This document shows, one piece after another, positions 18,348-27,590 of a stretch of 64,000 nucleotides of DNA (positions are counted from its first letter, which is position 1; every line of letters begins with the position of its first letter). The position numbers and the translations under genes are program-made. Source of the DNA: Mycobacterium numidiamassiliense (GTDB lineage: Bacteria > Actinomycetota > Actinomycetes > Mycobacteriales > Mycobacteriaceae); assembly GCF_900157365.1 (NCBI RefSeq), contig NZ_FUEZ01000004.1, positions 855,066 through 919,065 on the forward strand. The letters run 5' to 3'. The notes under the pieces were generated by a model. It worked only from the letters and a program-made list of their open reading frames with translations. It ran no database searches and had not been told where the DNA came from.

Positions 18348-20459
18348 TCACTCACAGGTGGTGTCGGCAGCGTTCGTCACCGTCAGGTCCTCGGGCAGCT
18401 TGGTCGGAGCGTTGCCGGGGTTGCGGTCTATCTGGACGCTGACCGACGAGCCGGTGGGTGGCGGAGAGGTTACCGTCTTGAAGTCCGGGCCGAGCACGAC
18501 CTGAACAACCTGCCCGTAACCGGTAACCCGCTCGATCTTGGAACTGGCGAACGCCGAGGCAACCGTGGCTGCCGCCTGCTCGTTGCCGGCCGAGAAGAAC
18601 ACCGTGGTCGAGTTCACCTGACTCGGATAGTCATCGGGCGCCATCACGTTGAAACCGTCGCGCTTGAGCTGGCTGGACGCCGTTGTGGCAAGACCGGACT
18701 GGCTGGTCGCGTTGGACACCCGCACGGTTACGTCCTCCGGCGACGCCGTCGTCACCTGTTGGCGCTGAGCCTCCGGCGCCGCGCTCGGTGGCGCCGGTGC
18801 CTTCTTGGTGGTGGGCGTGCCGGATTTCGCCGCGGTCAGGTTCTGGGCGTTTTGATCGTTCTCCATCGGCAGCGGATCATCGTTGATGATCGCGTCGAAG
18901 AGCGAACGCATGTCGGCCGTACGCGGTGGCTCATCGCCGTTCTGGTCGGTCACGCCTGTGGGCACGGTCACGAAGGTGAAGTGCCCGGCCGCGGTGCCCT
19001 GCAGCGACTGACCCAGTTGGACCAAGTCCTTGGTCTTGACGTTGTCGACGGAGGTGTTGCCGATGACCATGTTGACGACGTTGTTGAGCTTGCCGAGGTC
19101 GGTCAGCGTGTCCTCGGAGATGAGCGAACGCAGCAGCGACGACAGGAACAATTGCTGGCGTTTGATGCGGCCGTAGTCACCGTTGGTTTCGGTGGAGACC
19201 TGGCGCGCACGGACGTAGTTCAACGCCGTTGGCCCGTCCACGATTTGGCGTCCGGCATGTTCCAGGACCGTCCCGAGCTCGTAATCGTGCAGCGGTGTCT
19301 TGCTGCATACCTCGACGCCGCCCAGTGCCTCGACCATCTTCGCGAATCCGGCGAAGTCGACGGCGATGAAGTGGTTGATGCTCAGGCCGGACAGCTTCTG
19401 GATTTCCTTGACCAGACATTTCGGGCCGCCGAAGGAGTACGCGGAGTTCAGTTTGGTTTCCGTGTACACCATCTTCCCGCCCCAGGACTTCGTCTTCGCG
19501 TCGTAGAGGGGCCCGTACTTGCCGGTGTCGGGGTTCCACGCCTCGCATTGCATCGGCGTGATCGCCAGGTCGCGGGGGAACGACACCGCCACCACCCGCT
19601 TACGGTTCGCCGGAATATTCACCAGCATCACCGTGTCCGACCGCGCGCCGTCGGCGTCGTCAGTGTCCCCGGCGCCCATGTTCGCGTTCTCCCCGGCACG
19701 CGAGTCGACCCCGACGATCAGGAAGTCTTCGTCGCCGTACTGTCCGGCGGGGTCGCGGATGTCGCTCGAGTTTTGGTCGAGCGCACTGATGACATTGAGC
19801 CGGGCGTTTTTCGACGAACTCCACTGCCATGCGCCGCCGGTCAGGGCCAGCGCCAGCACGGCAAACAGTGCCGACAGTGAGCGTGCGGCAATCAGCACCG
19901 GTCGTCTGCGGGACTTGCGGTTCGACGCCGCATCCTTGGGAGTTTTCGCCTTACGGATACGCCTCGACTTCACCGGGAGCGAGGTGGCCAGTTCTTCGAC
20001 GGCGTCGTTGGACTCCGGTTCGTCGCCGTTGGGATAGTCGGCGACCTCGAGGTCGGGAAGCTCGGAGAAGACGTCCTGCAAGTACGCCGGGTTCTCGATG
20101 ACCTGCGTGTCCTGCATGGCGGTGGTTGCGTCCGAAACGGCCTCGGCGAACTCGGGCTCGGAGGCGTGGTGATGATGCGCGGGCGGACCCTGGGGCGTGG
20201 CGCCCACCTTGGCGATCAGCTCAGCGACGCTGAGTCCGCTACCGGTATGCGACCCGACCCGATCGGACGAGGCCGATACGGCCGGGTTCTCTGACTGCGC
20301 CTCGATAGGCGGCTCGACCTGCCACCGGTGCAGATTGTCATCGAGTTGTGGCTCCGAAAACCGTTCCCAGGGTGCGGGACTCGGACTTGATGCGATCAGC
20401 TGGTCGGTCCCGGATGCGCGCTCGGAACCAAGAGTGGCGCCACGGTCGCCGTCACTCAT
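18348..20459 (-). CDS. LytR-CpsA-Psr (LCP) family glycopolymer transferase
   Basis: 703 residues. A 180-residue Glu/Asp-rich, probably disordered cytoplasmic tail precedes a basic patch and one membrane span (VLIAARSLSALFAVLALALTGG). The LCP catalytic domain follows with DEDFLIVGVDSRAGENANMG, GARSDTVMLVNI, the SFPRDLAI motif and NYVRARQVSTETNGDYGRIKR, carrying the conserved Arg and Asp residues that bind the polyprenyl pyrophosphate and metal. Residues about 600-700 form a LytR_C domain. LCP enzymes ligate polymers such as arabinogalactan to peptidoglycan. It corresponds to Rv0822c. Confidence 0.92.
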   Translation of the reverse strand: MSDGDRGATLGSERASGTDQLIASSPSPAPWERFSEPQLDDNLHRWQVEPPIEAQSENPAVSASSDRVGSHTGSGLSVAELIAKVGATPQGPPAHHHHASEPEFAEAVSDATTAMQDTQVIENPAYLQDVFSELPDLEVADYPNGDEPESNDAVEELATSLPVKSRRIRKAKTPKDAASNRKSRRRPVLIAARSLSALFAVLALALTGGAWQWSSSKNARLNVISALDQNSSDIRDPAGQYGDEDFLIVGVDSRAGENANMGAGDTDDADGARSDTVMLVNIPANRKRVVAVSFPRDLAITPMQCEAWNPDTGKYGPLYDAKTKSWGGKMVYTETKLNSAYSFGGPKCLVKEIQKLSGLSINHFIAVDFAGFAKMVEALGGVEVCSKTPLHDYELGTVLEHAGRQIVDGPTALNYVRARQVSTETNGDYGRIKRQQLFLSSLLRSLISEDTLTDLGKLNNVVNMVIGNTSVDNVKTKDLVQLGQSLQGTAAGHFTFVTVPTGVTDQNGDEPPRTADMRSLFDAIINDDPLPMENDQNAQNLTAAKSGTPTTKKAPAPPSAAPEAQRQQVTTASPEDVTVRVSNATSQSGLATTASSQLKRDGFNVMAPDDYPSQVNSTTVFFSAGNEQAAATVASAFASSKIERVTGYGQVVQVVLGPDFKTVTSPPPTGSSVSVQIDRNPGNAPTKLPEDLTVTNAADTTCE

Positions 20460-20669
20460 GTCCTAATCGCCTCCGAAGATCTGTTGCGGACGCCAAGGGT
20501 TGTCCGTGCGCCGCGTCGCGGCAGCGCTGCCGCAATCTAGCGTGTTGACCTGCGCAACCCGTGGGCGGCGCCGCATTGATAGCCCTCGTGCAGCGGGATA
20601 AACCGAACCGCCGCCAAAGCGCAATCCAGCAAGGTCCACATCGTACTGATTTATCAGTCCGGACGCGAT

Positions 20670-20739
20670 CTCGCACGGATCGAGTCAGCAGCCGGTACAT
20701 GACCTCGCACTGGTCGAGTCAGCCGCCGGAGTGCATGAC
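20670..20739. repeat. Imperfect tandem duplication at the 3' end of dusB
   Basis: Two adjacent units of about 34 and 36 bases (20670-20703 and 20704-20739) share CTCGCAC..GTCGAGTCAGC.GCCGG..CATGAC with a few differences. The second unit contains the dusB stop codon, so the last codons and stop of dusB have been copied downstream of the gene. The remainder of the 20460-20718 gap shows no convincing gene. Confidence 0.6.
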
Positions 20740-21852
20740 ATCCGCGCCGGCGGGAACCGTGCAGTCCTCGGGGTCGGCCAACCAGCCGTCGGGCAGGGCG
20801 ACGCGGGCAGGCGACCCTTGCCGACCCCGGGGGCCGGTCGCCGCGTCCGGAAATGGGACTCTGCCGTCCAGCTGGTGCAGCAGGTCGTCGAGTTCGTCGA
20901 GTGTTTTGACCAGCGCCAGTGCCCGGCGCAAGTCGGACCCCGCGGGGAAGCCGTGCAGGTACCACGCGATGTGCTTGCGGATATCGCGCATGCCCTTGTC
21001 TTCGCCGAAATGCGCGGCCAGCAGTTGGCCGTGGCGGCGCATGATGTCGGCGACCTCGCCGAGCGTGGGTGGGATGGGCACCGGATTACCGGTGAACGCC
21101 GCCGACAGCTCGGCGAACAACCACGGCCGGCCCAGGCAGCCGCGCCCGATCACCACACCGTCGCACCCGGTCGATGCCATCATGGCCAGCGCGTCACTGG
21201 CGTCGTAGATGTCGCCGTTGCCGAGCACCGGAATCGTCTGCACCTGCTGCTTGAGCTGCGCGATCTGTTCCCAATCGGCGGTGCCCGAGTACCGTTGCGC
21301 CGCGGTTCGGGCATGCAGGGCAACCGCTGCGGCGCCTTCTGATTCGGCGATGCGGCCGGCGTCCAGGTGGGTGTGGTGGTCGTCGTCGATGCCGATGCGG
21401 AATTTGACGGTCACCGGGATGTCGGTGCCCTCGGTGCCGCGCACGGCCGCGGCGACTATCTGGCCGAACAGCCGCCGCTTGAACGGCAGCGCCGCCCCGC
21501 CGCCCCGCTTGGTGACCTTGGGCACCGGGCAGCCGAAATTCATGTCGATGTGGTCGGCCAGGCCGTCGTCGGCGATCATCCGGGCAGCCGCATATGTGGT
21601 GGCCGGGTCGACGGTGTAGAGCTGCAGCGAGCGTGGTGATTCGTCCGGGGAGAACGTCGTCATGTGCAGGGTGGCCGGGTGGCGCTCGACGAGCGCCCGC
21701 GCCGTGACCATCTCGCACACGTAGAGGCCGCTGACCGTGCCGACCTTGGCCAGCTCCAGTTCACGACACAGTGTCCGGAACGCGACGTTGGTCACACCGG
21801 CCATCGGGGCCAGCACCACCGGGCTGGCGAGCTCGATGGGTCCAATGCGCAC
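20719..21852 (-). CDS. dusB: tRNA-dihydrouridine synthase
   Basis: 377 residues, an FMN-dependent TIM barrel. Family motifs are VVLAPMAGVTNVAFR at the N-terminus, the catalytic Cys in MNFGCPVPKV, the Lys in ITVKFRIG-type context (PVTVKFRIGIDDDHHTHL), ALHARTAAQRYSG and VLGNGDIYDASDALAMM. It reduces uridines of the tRNA D-loop. It is followed seven bases upstream by desA1 on the same strand, so the two are probably co-transcribed with desA1 first. It corresponds to Rv0823c. Confidence 0.94.
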   Translation of the reverse strand: MRIGPIELASPVVLAPMAGVTNVAFRTLCRELELAKVGTVSGLYVCEMVTARALVERHPATLHMTTFSPDESPRSLQLYTVDPATTYAAARMIADDGLADHIDMNFGCPVPKVTKRGGGAALPFKRRLFGQIVAAAVRGTEGTDIPVTVKFRIGIDDDHHTHLDAGRIAESEGAAAVALHARTAAQRYSGTADWEQIAQLKQQVQTIPVLGNGDIYDASDALAMMASTGCDGVVIGRGCLGRPWLFAELSAAFTGNPVPIPPTLGEVADIMRRHGQLLAAHFGEDKGMRDIRKHIAWYLHGFPAGSDLRRALALVKTLDELDDLLHQLDGRVPFPDAATGPRGRQGSPARVALPDGWLADPEDCTVPAGADVMHSGG

Positions 21853-21859
21853 CGCCCGG

Positions 21860-22882
21860 CTACCGCCCGCTCATGGTGAGCTTGCCCGCAGTCTTGTGGA
21901 GCTCGAACGCGGTGGTCGTCTTTCCCGTCCGGGCTTCCCGGTCGAGTTGGCGCTGCTTGGAGATCTCGAACTTGTCGCAGGCAGTCTCGAGCTCCTGGAT
22001 CAGCAGTCCCAGGTCGTCACGAAGCGCGGCGGCTTCACCGCTGAAGTCCTCACGCTCGAAGATGCGCCATTTCTTCAGCACCGGCATGACGACCTCGTCC
22101 AGGTGGATCCGGGGGTCGTAGACGCCGCCGACGGCGATGGCAACCGCTTTGCGGCGGAATTCGGGCACCTGGTAGCCGGGCATCTGGAAGTTGCGCAGCA
22201 CCTTGTGCAGCGACCTCATCGCCTGATTCGGCGAAGCGTCAAAGCCGGCCGCGGTGACATCGCGGTAGAGGATCATGTGCAGGTTCTCGTCGGCCGAGAT
22301 CTTGGCCAGCAACTGATCGGCGATCGTCTCGTTGCAGGCTTTGCCGGTGTTACGGTGCGAGATCCGCGTCGCCAGCTCCTGGAATGTGACGTAGACGACG
22401 GAATCGAACAGGCTCTCGGCGAACAGATCGGCTCGAACCTGGTGGTTTTGGCCCGGACTGAAGCCGCGGTTCACCACCTCCATGCGCAGCTTCTCCAGTT
22501 CGACCGGATCGACCGCGCGGGTCACCACCAAGTAGTCGCGCAGCGCGATGCCGTGGCGGTTCTCTTCGGCGGTCCACCGGTTGACCCAGTAACCCCAGGG
22601 CCCGTCCATGCCGAAGTTCATGGCGATCTCGCGGTGATAGGACGGCAGGTTGTCCTCGGTCATCAGGTTCTGCACCATCGCGACCTGCGCGATATCGGAA
22701 AGCTGGCTCTGCCCGGGCTCCCATTCCTGGCCGCCCAGCGCATAGAAGTTCTTCCCATCCGACCACGGGATGTAGTCGTGTGGGTTCCAGTTCTTGTGCA
22801 CGCTCAGATGCCGGTTTATGCACGACTCGAGGACCGGCTCGAGTTCGTGCAAGAGCTGTAAGTTTGTCAGCTCGGCTGACAT
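21860..22882 (-). CDS. desA1: Acyl-[ACP] desaturase
   Basis: 340 residues of the soluble di-iron acyl-ACP desaturase family. Both EXXH iron-binding motifs are present (AEENRHGIALRDY and ADENLHMILYRD), along with the N-terminal NLQLLHELEPV and the PWGYWVNRWT segment. In mycobacteria DesA1 is essential and acts in mycolic-acid synthesis by introducing a double bond into the meromycolate chain. Length and position match Rv0824c (338 residues). The promoter region (22883-22943) is AT-rich, with TATATTGA-like sequence on the minus strand. Confidence 0.95.
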   Translation of the reverse strand: MSAELTNLQLLHELEPVLESCINRHLSVHKNWNPHDYIPWSDGKNFYALGGQEWEPGQSQLSDIAQVAMVQNLMTEDNLPSYHREIAMNFGMDGPWGYWVNRWTAEENRHGIALRDYLVVTRAVDPVELEKLRMEVVNRGFSPGQNHQVRADLFAESLFDSVVYVTFQELATRISHRNTGKACNETIADQLLAKISADENLHMILYRDVTAAGFDASPNQAMRSLHKVLRNFQMPGYQVPEFRRKAVAIAVGGVYDPRIHLDEVVMPVLKKWRIFEREDFSGEAAALRDDLGLLIQELETACDKFEISKQRQLDREARTGKTTTAFELHKTAGKLTMSGR

Positions 22883-22943
22883 GGCGCCCCCAGTTATCTG
22901 TGTCTAGTGGTAGCAGTCAATATATCTGTGCACTTCAGCAGCA

Positions 22944-23612
22944 TCAAGTTGCTTCGCCGAATGCCGGGTCACTATCGGGTTGCACCTCAGGGGCGCGGAC
23001 ATACGGCGCCGCCGTGGTGAAGAGCATGTTGACGCAGTAGTCGATGAACTGCTTGCGCGTCGCCCCCAGCTGCCGGTTCAGGTACGCCGTAAACAGGCCC
23101 GACAGGGCGCCGACCAGGCTGGTGGCGATCATTTTCTGCAGCACCGGATCGCCGATCCGGGACAGCTTGCGCTGCAGCAGGTCGATGAAGCTGGGCATCC
23201 ATGACGCGCCCGATTGGGTCAGTATCGGCTCGACCGTCGGCGCCAACAGCAGCACACGTCCGCGCACCGGGTCGTCGACCATCAGCTCGACGAACTGCTC
23301 GACGGCTTCCCTGGGAGTGTCCGCCGAGGTGAGGGTCTCCATTGCCCGCGTGCAGACGTCGTCGTACACCGCGCGCACGAATTCGTCGCGGTCGGAAAAG
23401 CTCTCGTAGAAGTAGCGTTCGGTCAGCGCGGCCTTACGGCAGACGGCGCGAACGGTCAGCGCCGGACCGTGCTCGCTGCCCAGCAGCTGCACACCGGCGG
23501 CGACGAGGTTGTCGCGGCGCAGGGCATAGCGACTTTCCAGGGGGACGCCGGACCAACGGCCCCGTCGTTGACCCGACGGCACATCGCTCCTAAGCTCAAA
23601 CTGACAACGCAT
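22944..23612 (-). CDS. TetR-family transcriptional regulator
   Basis: 222 residues with an N-terminal TetR helix-turn-helix at about residues 28-70 (RRDNLVAAGVQLLGSE; TVRAVCRKAALTERYFYESF), then a helical ligand domain. The ATG at 23610-23612 stands six bases from a TAATTT -10, so the message is probably leaderless. It is divergent from the MpaB-like gene with a 37-bp gap and lies upstream of desA1. It may control either neighbour; the ligand is unknown. It matches Rv0825c by order. Confidence 0.85.
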   Translation of the reverse strand: MRCQFELRSDVPSGQRRGRWSGVPLESRYALRRDNLVAAGVQLLGSEHGPALTVRAVCRKAALTERYFYESFSDRDEFVRAVYDDVCTRAMETLTSADTPREAVEQFVELMVDDPVRGRVLLLAPTVEPILTQSGASWMPSFIDLLQRKLSRIGDPVLQKMIATSLVGALSGLFTAYLNRQLGATRKQFIDYCVNMLFTTAAPYVRAPEVQPDSDPAFGEAT

Positions 23613-23618
23613 GTAGTC

Positions 23619-23624
23619 AAATTA
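23619..23624 (-). promoter_or_regulatory. -10 element for leaderless tetR
   Basis: TAATTT on the minus strand, six bases before the ATG of the TetR gene, matching the TANNNT consensus and leaderless spacing. It lies in the 37-bp divergent gap, so autoregulation by the TetR protein would block both genes. Confidence 0.5.
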
Positions 23625-23649
23625 GAGATATCGACCAGGGAACCCGATT

Positions 23650-24711
23650 GTGACCCAACATACGTCCGCAGCCTGCCCAGTGACCAGCAGCGGAGGTAGC
23701 AGCGACGCAACCGCCACCGGCCAGGCGGCAACGGCGCCCGGACCCGACGGAGTCGCCGCCGGCTGCCCGGTGTCACCTCTGGGCTACGAGGCGCCGCCCA
23801 CGCCACTGGGCCCGGATTCGCTGACGTGGAAATACTTCGGCGACTGGCGCGGGATGCTGCAGGGACCGTTCGCGGGATCCATGCAGAACATGCACCCCCA
23901 GCTGGGCGCGGCTGTCGAGCAGCACTCGACGTTCCTTCGGGAGCCGTTGCCGCGGGTAATGCGGTCGCTGTACCCCATCGGCGGCGTCGTCTTCGATGGT
24001 GACCGCGCCCCGATGACGGGCGCGCAGGTGCGTGACTACCACGTCGACATCAAGGGTGTGGACGACCAGGGGCGCCGCTACCACGCGCTGAACCCCGACG
24101 TCTTCTACTGGGCGCACAGCACCTTCTTTGTCGGCACGATCCATGTAGCCGAACGGTTGGGCGGCGGCCTCACCGAAGCCGAGAAGCGCCAGCTGTTCGA
24201 CGAACACATCCAGTGGTACCGGATGTACGGCATGAGCATGCGGCCGGTGCCGAAGTCCTGGGAGGAGTTCCAGGTCTACTGGGATCACATGTGCCGCAAC
24301 GTGTTAGAGGACAACTTCGCGACGCGAGCGGTGCTCGATCTGACGAAATACGACAAACCGCCGATCGCACCGTGGCTTCCGGACTGGCTGTGGGTCGGCC
24401 TGTGCAAGTTGTCCGCGCCGTTCTTCCTCTGGTTGACGGTCGGCTTGTATCACCCGGCCGTTCGCGAGCGGTTGGGCTATCGATGGTCCCGCAGCGACGA
24501 ATGGCTGCACCGGCGCTTCGGCAACCTCGTTCATCTCGTTTTCTCTTGTGTGCCAAGGCGATACCGCAAACACCCGCGGGCCCGCGCCGGTCTCGACCGC
24601 GCATCCGGGCGCGTCCCAGCCGACGCTCCGCTGCCGCAGACACCGGCGCGCAATCTGCCGCCCCTGGACGAGCGGGGCGACCCAAAGCACTACTGCCCCG
24701 AGGTGTCCTAG
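23650..24711 (+). CDS. Oxygenase MpaB-family (DUF2236) protein
   Basis: 353 residues of the DUF2236/MpaB family, b-type haem oxygenases related to latex-clearing protein. Family-like segments include WKYFGDWRGMLQGPFAG, MRSLYPIGGVVFDG, the RDYHVDIKGVDDQGRRYHAL region, and NPDVFYWAHSTFF. The Cys/Thr/Ala-rich N-terminus is not a clear signal peptide. The C-terminal 60 residues are basic. Start GTG 23650 with CAGGGAA upstream. It corresponds to Rv0826; the substrate is unknown. Confidence 0.8.
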   Translation: MTQHTSAACPVTSSGGSSDATATGQAATAPGPDGVAAGCPVSPLGYEAPPTPLGPDSLTWKYFGDWRGMLQGPFAGSMQNMHPQLGAAVEQHSTFLREPLPRVMRSLYPIGGVVFDGDRAPMTGAQVRDYHVDIKGVDDQGRRYHALNPDVFYWAHSTFFVGTIHVAERLGGGLTEAEKRQLFDEHIQWYRMYGMSMRPVPKSWEEFQVYWDHMCRNVLEDNFATRAVLDLTKYDKPPIAPWLPDWLWVGLCKLSAPFFLWLTVGLYHPAVRERLGYRWSRSDEWLHRRFGNLVHLVFSCVPRRYRKHPRARAGLDRASGRVPADAPLPQTPARNLPPLDERGDPKHYCPEVS

Positions 24712-24739
24712 CTCCAAAGAGCCTGTGCCGGTTAGTGAT

Positions 24740-25147
24740 TCAGCCGCGACTCGGCCGTTTCGGGCGCTCGGCCGGCGCTGATCCGGCGACGGCCGTCAAC
24801 CCAGCCTCGCCGCGATGATGACTGGGAACCCCCGGACCGGCGTGCTCGGCGTTGTATACGGCGTCCATGACGAGCTGGCGTACGTGGTCGTTCTCCAGGC
24901 TGTAGAAGATGGTGGTTCCCTCCCGGCGGGTGCGCACCAGCCGCGCCATCCGAAGCTTCGCCAGATGCTGGGAGACGGACGGCGCGGGCTTGCCGACGTG
25001 CTCGGCGAGTTCGTTGACCGACATCTCGCGATGCGTCAACGACCAGAGCGCCTGCACGCGGGTGGTGTCGGCCAGCATCCGGAACACCTCGACGACCAGA
25101 CTGGCCTGGTCGTCGGGCAGCCGCTCTTCGCTACTACCTGCATGCAT
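24740..25147 (-). CDS. kmtR: KmtR-type ArsR/SmtB metal sensor (Ni/Co)
   Basis: 135 residues. The ArsR winged helix contains FRMLADTTRVQALWSLTHRE and VGKPAPSVSQHLAKLRMA. The metal residues described for M. tuberculosis KmtR are conserved: His in ENDHVRQLV, Glu-His in YNAEHAGPG, and His-His in PSHHRG. KmtR represses export genes and itself until Ni(II) or Co(II) binds. It corresponds to Rv0827c. It is divergent from a methyltransferase gene; an AT-rich palindrome in between is the likely operator. No CDF exporter is next to it in this window. Confidence 0.92.
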   Translation of the reverse strand: MHAGSSEERLPDDQASLVVEVFRMLADTTRVQALWSLTHREMSVNELAEHVGKPAPSVSQHLAKLRMARLVRTRREGTTIFYSLENDHVRQLVMDAVYNAEHAGPGVPSHHRGEAGLTAVAGSAPAERPKRPSRG

Positions 25148-25214
25148 ACGCAGATAGTAGCCGGAGGCCGGGGAGTAAGCCCCACGGCCGGAAAGCCGGC
25201 GCTGTGCTATTAAC

Positions 25215-25225
25215 TAGATTATCTA
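25215..25225. promoter_or_regulatory. AT-rich palindrome between kmtR and the methyltransferase
   Basis: TAGAT-T-ATCTA is a perfect 11-base palindrome inside an AT-rich patch (about 25208-25234) that is unusual for this genome. It lies 68 bases from the kmtR start and 32 from the methyltransferase start, a good place for a KmtR operator or for the -10 elements of both genes. Confidence 0.45.
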
Positions 25226-25257
25226 TATTTTGTTGGCGTTCCGCATGAAGGAGCAGC

Positions 25258-26157
25258 ATGGCGCGCACCGAGAGTGATCGTTGGGATCTGGCAACGAGCG
25301 TCGGGGCGACGGCGACGATGGTGGCCGCTCAGCGGGCGATATCGACCGACCAGAAACTCATCGACGACCCCTACGCTGCGCCCTTGGTGCGCGCCGTTGG
25401 AATCGATGTCTACGTCCGGCTGGTCAACGGTCAGATCCCCGTCGGGGGAGACGCCGGGTTCGATCCGCAGCGCATGGCCCAGGGCATGGCCTGCCGGACC
25501 CGCTTCTACGACCAGTTCTTCCTCGACGCGGCGGGCAGCGGCGTCGGCCAGGCCGTGATCCTCGCGGCGGGTCTTGATGCCCGGGCCTACCGGTTGCCGT
25601 GGCCGGCCGGCACCGTCGTGTATGAGGTCGACATGCCGGAGGTGATCGAGTTCAAGACGTCGACGCTCCGCGATCTCGGTGCCGAGCCGACCGCAGAGCG
25701 GCGCACCGTCGGCGTGGATCTGCGCGACGATTGGGTCGCGGCTCTACAGGCGTCGGGTTTCGACCCGCAAGCCCCGGCGGCATGGAGCGCCGAAGGTCTG
25801 CTCATCTATCTGCCGGACGAGGCGCAGGACGCGTTGTTCGACAACATCACCGCTCTCAGTGCGCCCGGCAGCCGGCTGGCGTTCGACATCGTGCCGAACA
25901 CTGCCGTCTTCGCCGACGAGCGGTGGCGCGCTCACCACGACCGCATGAGCGAACTGGGATTCGAGGTCGATTTCAACGACCTCGTCTATCACGGCCAGCG
26001 CAGTCACGTCTTCGACTGTCTGCAGCAGCGGGGCTGGGAGACCTCGCGGCACACGGTCAGAGAGCTGTACGCGGCCAACGGGTTCGCCTATCACGACGAC
26101 GACGTCGCGCAGGCCTTCGCCGACATCACCTACAGCAGTGCGGTGCTCGAGGGATAA
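25258..26157 (+). CDS. Class I SAM-dependent methyltransferase (mycobacterial TIGR00027 family)
   Basis: 299 residues of the large mycobacterial leucine-carboxymethyltransferase-like family. It starts [19 protein letters not shown], the family signature, and has the SAM-binding motif [30 protein letters not shown] and [19 protein letters not shown] 25258 follows GAAGGAG. It corresponds to Rv0830. The acceptor substrate is unknown for this family. Confidence 0.9.
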   Translation: MARTESDRWDLATSVGATATMVAAQRAISTDQKLIDDPYAAPLVRAVGIDVYVRLVNGQIPVGGDAGFDPQRMAQGMACRTRFYDQFFLDAAGSGVGQAVILAAGLDARAYRLPWPAGTVVYEVDMPEVIEFKTSTLRDLGAEPTAERRTVGVDLRDDWVAALQASGFDPQAPAAWSAEGLLIYLPDEAQDALFDNITALSAPGSRLAFDIVPNTAVFADERWRAHHDRMSELGFEVDFNDLVYHGQRSHVFDCLQQRGWETSRHTVRELYAANGFAYHDDDVAQAFADITYSSAVLEG

Positions 26158-26166
26158 CGTGCGCCG

Positions 26167-26976
26167 CTACGAGCGAAGCAGGTCGTCCCTGGGCTGGCCG
26201 ATGAGCATCTCGTCGAACACCGCGCGAGCGGGCGCGTACAAGTTCTGAAACGTCGCCCGCACCGCGTCGAAGTTGTATTCGGGGATCGACGCGGTCGGCG
26301 TCCAGAAGCTGTCGATATCTAATAGGAAAAACGGCCCGGGCTCGGCTGGCAGCGTGCGCCGCAGGTGGTAGTTGGGATCCACCGACTGTCCCAAGCCCGG
26401 CCCGTACCGCACGATCATCGACTTGCCTGGCTGCGGCTCGCGATAGACCGCGGCGCCCTGCCACTCGGTCAGAGTCAAGCCGCCAGGCGCGTTGCGGTGC
26501 GGTCCGAGCAGCGGCTCGGCGATCTGGTTGGACCAATCGATACGGCCATCCGCGCCGGTGGGAACTCGAACCTCGACGACGTAGCGCAGACCGATGCGCT
26601 CCACCCCGACGATCGACGAGAGCTGGGAGCGGGCATCCACGACGCGCATCACGACATCCAGCAGTGCCTCGAAAGTCGAGTAAGCGGTCGTCTCGACGAC
26701 GACCGCTTGGGATTTGATCGAGGCGGCCAGCGTGTTGTCGCGGTTGACGTACCGGACGAAGCGTTCCGTGGCGGGCGCCGGGCTTCCGCCGGGCCCCATT
26801 CCCCACGCGACGTCTTGTCCCTGGCGCTCGATCGGAAGGTGGTCGGCGAGCAGGTTTTTGAGCTCCCTGCTCGACGCTTCGTTGAGGGAATCCGTTGCCG
26901 GGTGACGGATTTCCATCGTCACCAGGGCTATGGGCGTGGTCGGCCCGGCCGCATCGACACTCACCTCGCGAAGCAT
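26167..26976 (-). CDS. TIGR04255-family protein (Rv0831c-like)
   Basis: 269 residues, close in length and sequence layout to Rv0831c: ALVTMEIRHPATDSLNEA at the N-terminus, VERIGLRYVVEVRVP, LTEWQGAAVYREPQPGK, RYGPGLGQSVDPNYHLRR and FFLLDIDSFWTP. I chose the internal ATG at 26974-26976 because it gives the family start; the frame is open 135 bases further upstream without homology-like content. Members of the TIGR04255 family occur widely, often in mobile contexts, with no established function. Confidence 0.85.
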   Translation of the reverse strand: MLREVSVDAAGPTTPIALVTMEIRHPATDSLNEASSRELKNLLADHLPIERQGQDVAWGMGPGGSPAPATERFVRYVNRDNTLAASIKSQAVVVETTAYSTFEALLDVVMRVVDARSQLSSIVGVERIGLRYVVEVRVPTGADGRIDWSNQIAEPLLGPHRNAPGGLTLTEWQGAAVYREPQPGKSMIVRYGPGLGQSVDPNYHLRRTLPAEPGPFFLLDIDSFWTPTASIPEYNFDAVRATFQNLYAPARAVFDEMLIGQPRDDLLRS

Positions 26977-27155
26977 AGCCAAGCCGTTTGGCGGCTCAAC
27001 GCAGGCCGAGCCGCGCGGCGGCCCGGTGAAACCGCAGGACGCACGCCACAAAGGGGCGGTTCGCCCTACCCTGGTGCGAGAAGCCCGGACGCCGGGATCT
27101 GAAAGGGGCACTGACCGCGGGCGAGAATCCCAAGGCCCGAACCGGAATCACATTA

Positions 27156-27338
27156 TTGAGGTACGGCCTGCCCGCCGTGGTGGCGATTCTGGTCCTGGCG
27201 CCGCGCACCCCTGCACCCCCGGATCCGCCGCACCTCGACGAGCGCGACCCACCGCCGACCGAGATCATGGTTCCGTCCATGCCGCCATTGGTCGAACCGG
27301 CGTACCGGCCGCCCGAACCTCCGCCACCGGCTCCCTAG
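27156..27338 (+). CDS. Possible small secreted Pro-rich protein
   Basis: A 60-residue frame starting at TTG 27156. The N-terminus (RYGLPAVVAILVLAP) looks like a short signal peptide and the rest is Pro-rich (PEPPPPAP at the end). No ATG or GTG start and no clear ribosome site are present, so it may be a chance frame. The rest of the gap 26977-27383 shows nothing else convincing. Confidence 0.3.
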   Translation: MRYGLPAVVAILVLAPRTPAPPDPPHLDERDPPPTEIMVPSMPPLVEPAYRPPEPPPPAP

Positions 27339-27383
27339 CGCTGCCGGCCGTCGATCATCGCCCGAGGTGATGTGCCATTTCGG

Positions 27384-27456
27384 TGCCCCCACTAGGACTC
27401 GAACCTAGGACCTGCGGATTAAAAGTCCGTAGCTCTACCAACTGAGCTATAGGGGC
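27384..27456 (-). tRNA. tRNA-Lys (anticodon TTT)
   Basis: 73 bases, GCCCCTA acceptor arm, TAGCTCAGTTGGTAGAGC D-arm, anticodon loop CTTTTAA, and GGTTCGAGTCC T-arm. CCA is not encoded. It opens a four-tRNA cluster seen at the same place in M. tuberculosis. Confidence 0.96.
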
Positions 27457-27590
27457 GCGAGGGTTCAGGATACTGGGTGGCAAACGCGCCCCGAACACCG
27501 CTCGTTTGAGGATTGGGCGTGCGGTGACCTAAGCTATCGTGGCTCCCAACGGTAGTTGCGTTGCGAGTACCCCGGAGTGATTCGGTTCTG

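Noticed and set aside
18321..19880. A 519-codon plus-strand frame opposite the LCP gene.
   Set aside because: The minus-strand LCP protein has clear catalytic motifs; the opposite frame is Arg/Val/Gly-rich noise.
20460..20718. Possible small gene or CRISPR-like repeat between LCP and dusB.
   Set aside because: Only one tandem duplication of about 35 bp exists, with no spacers and no coding signal.
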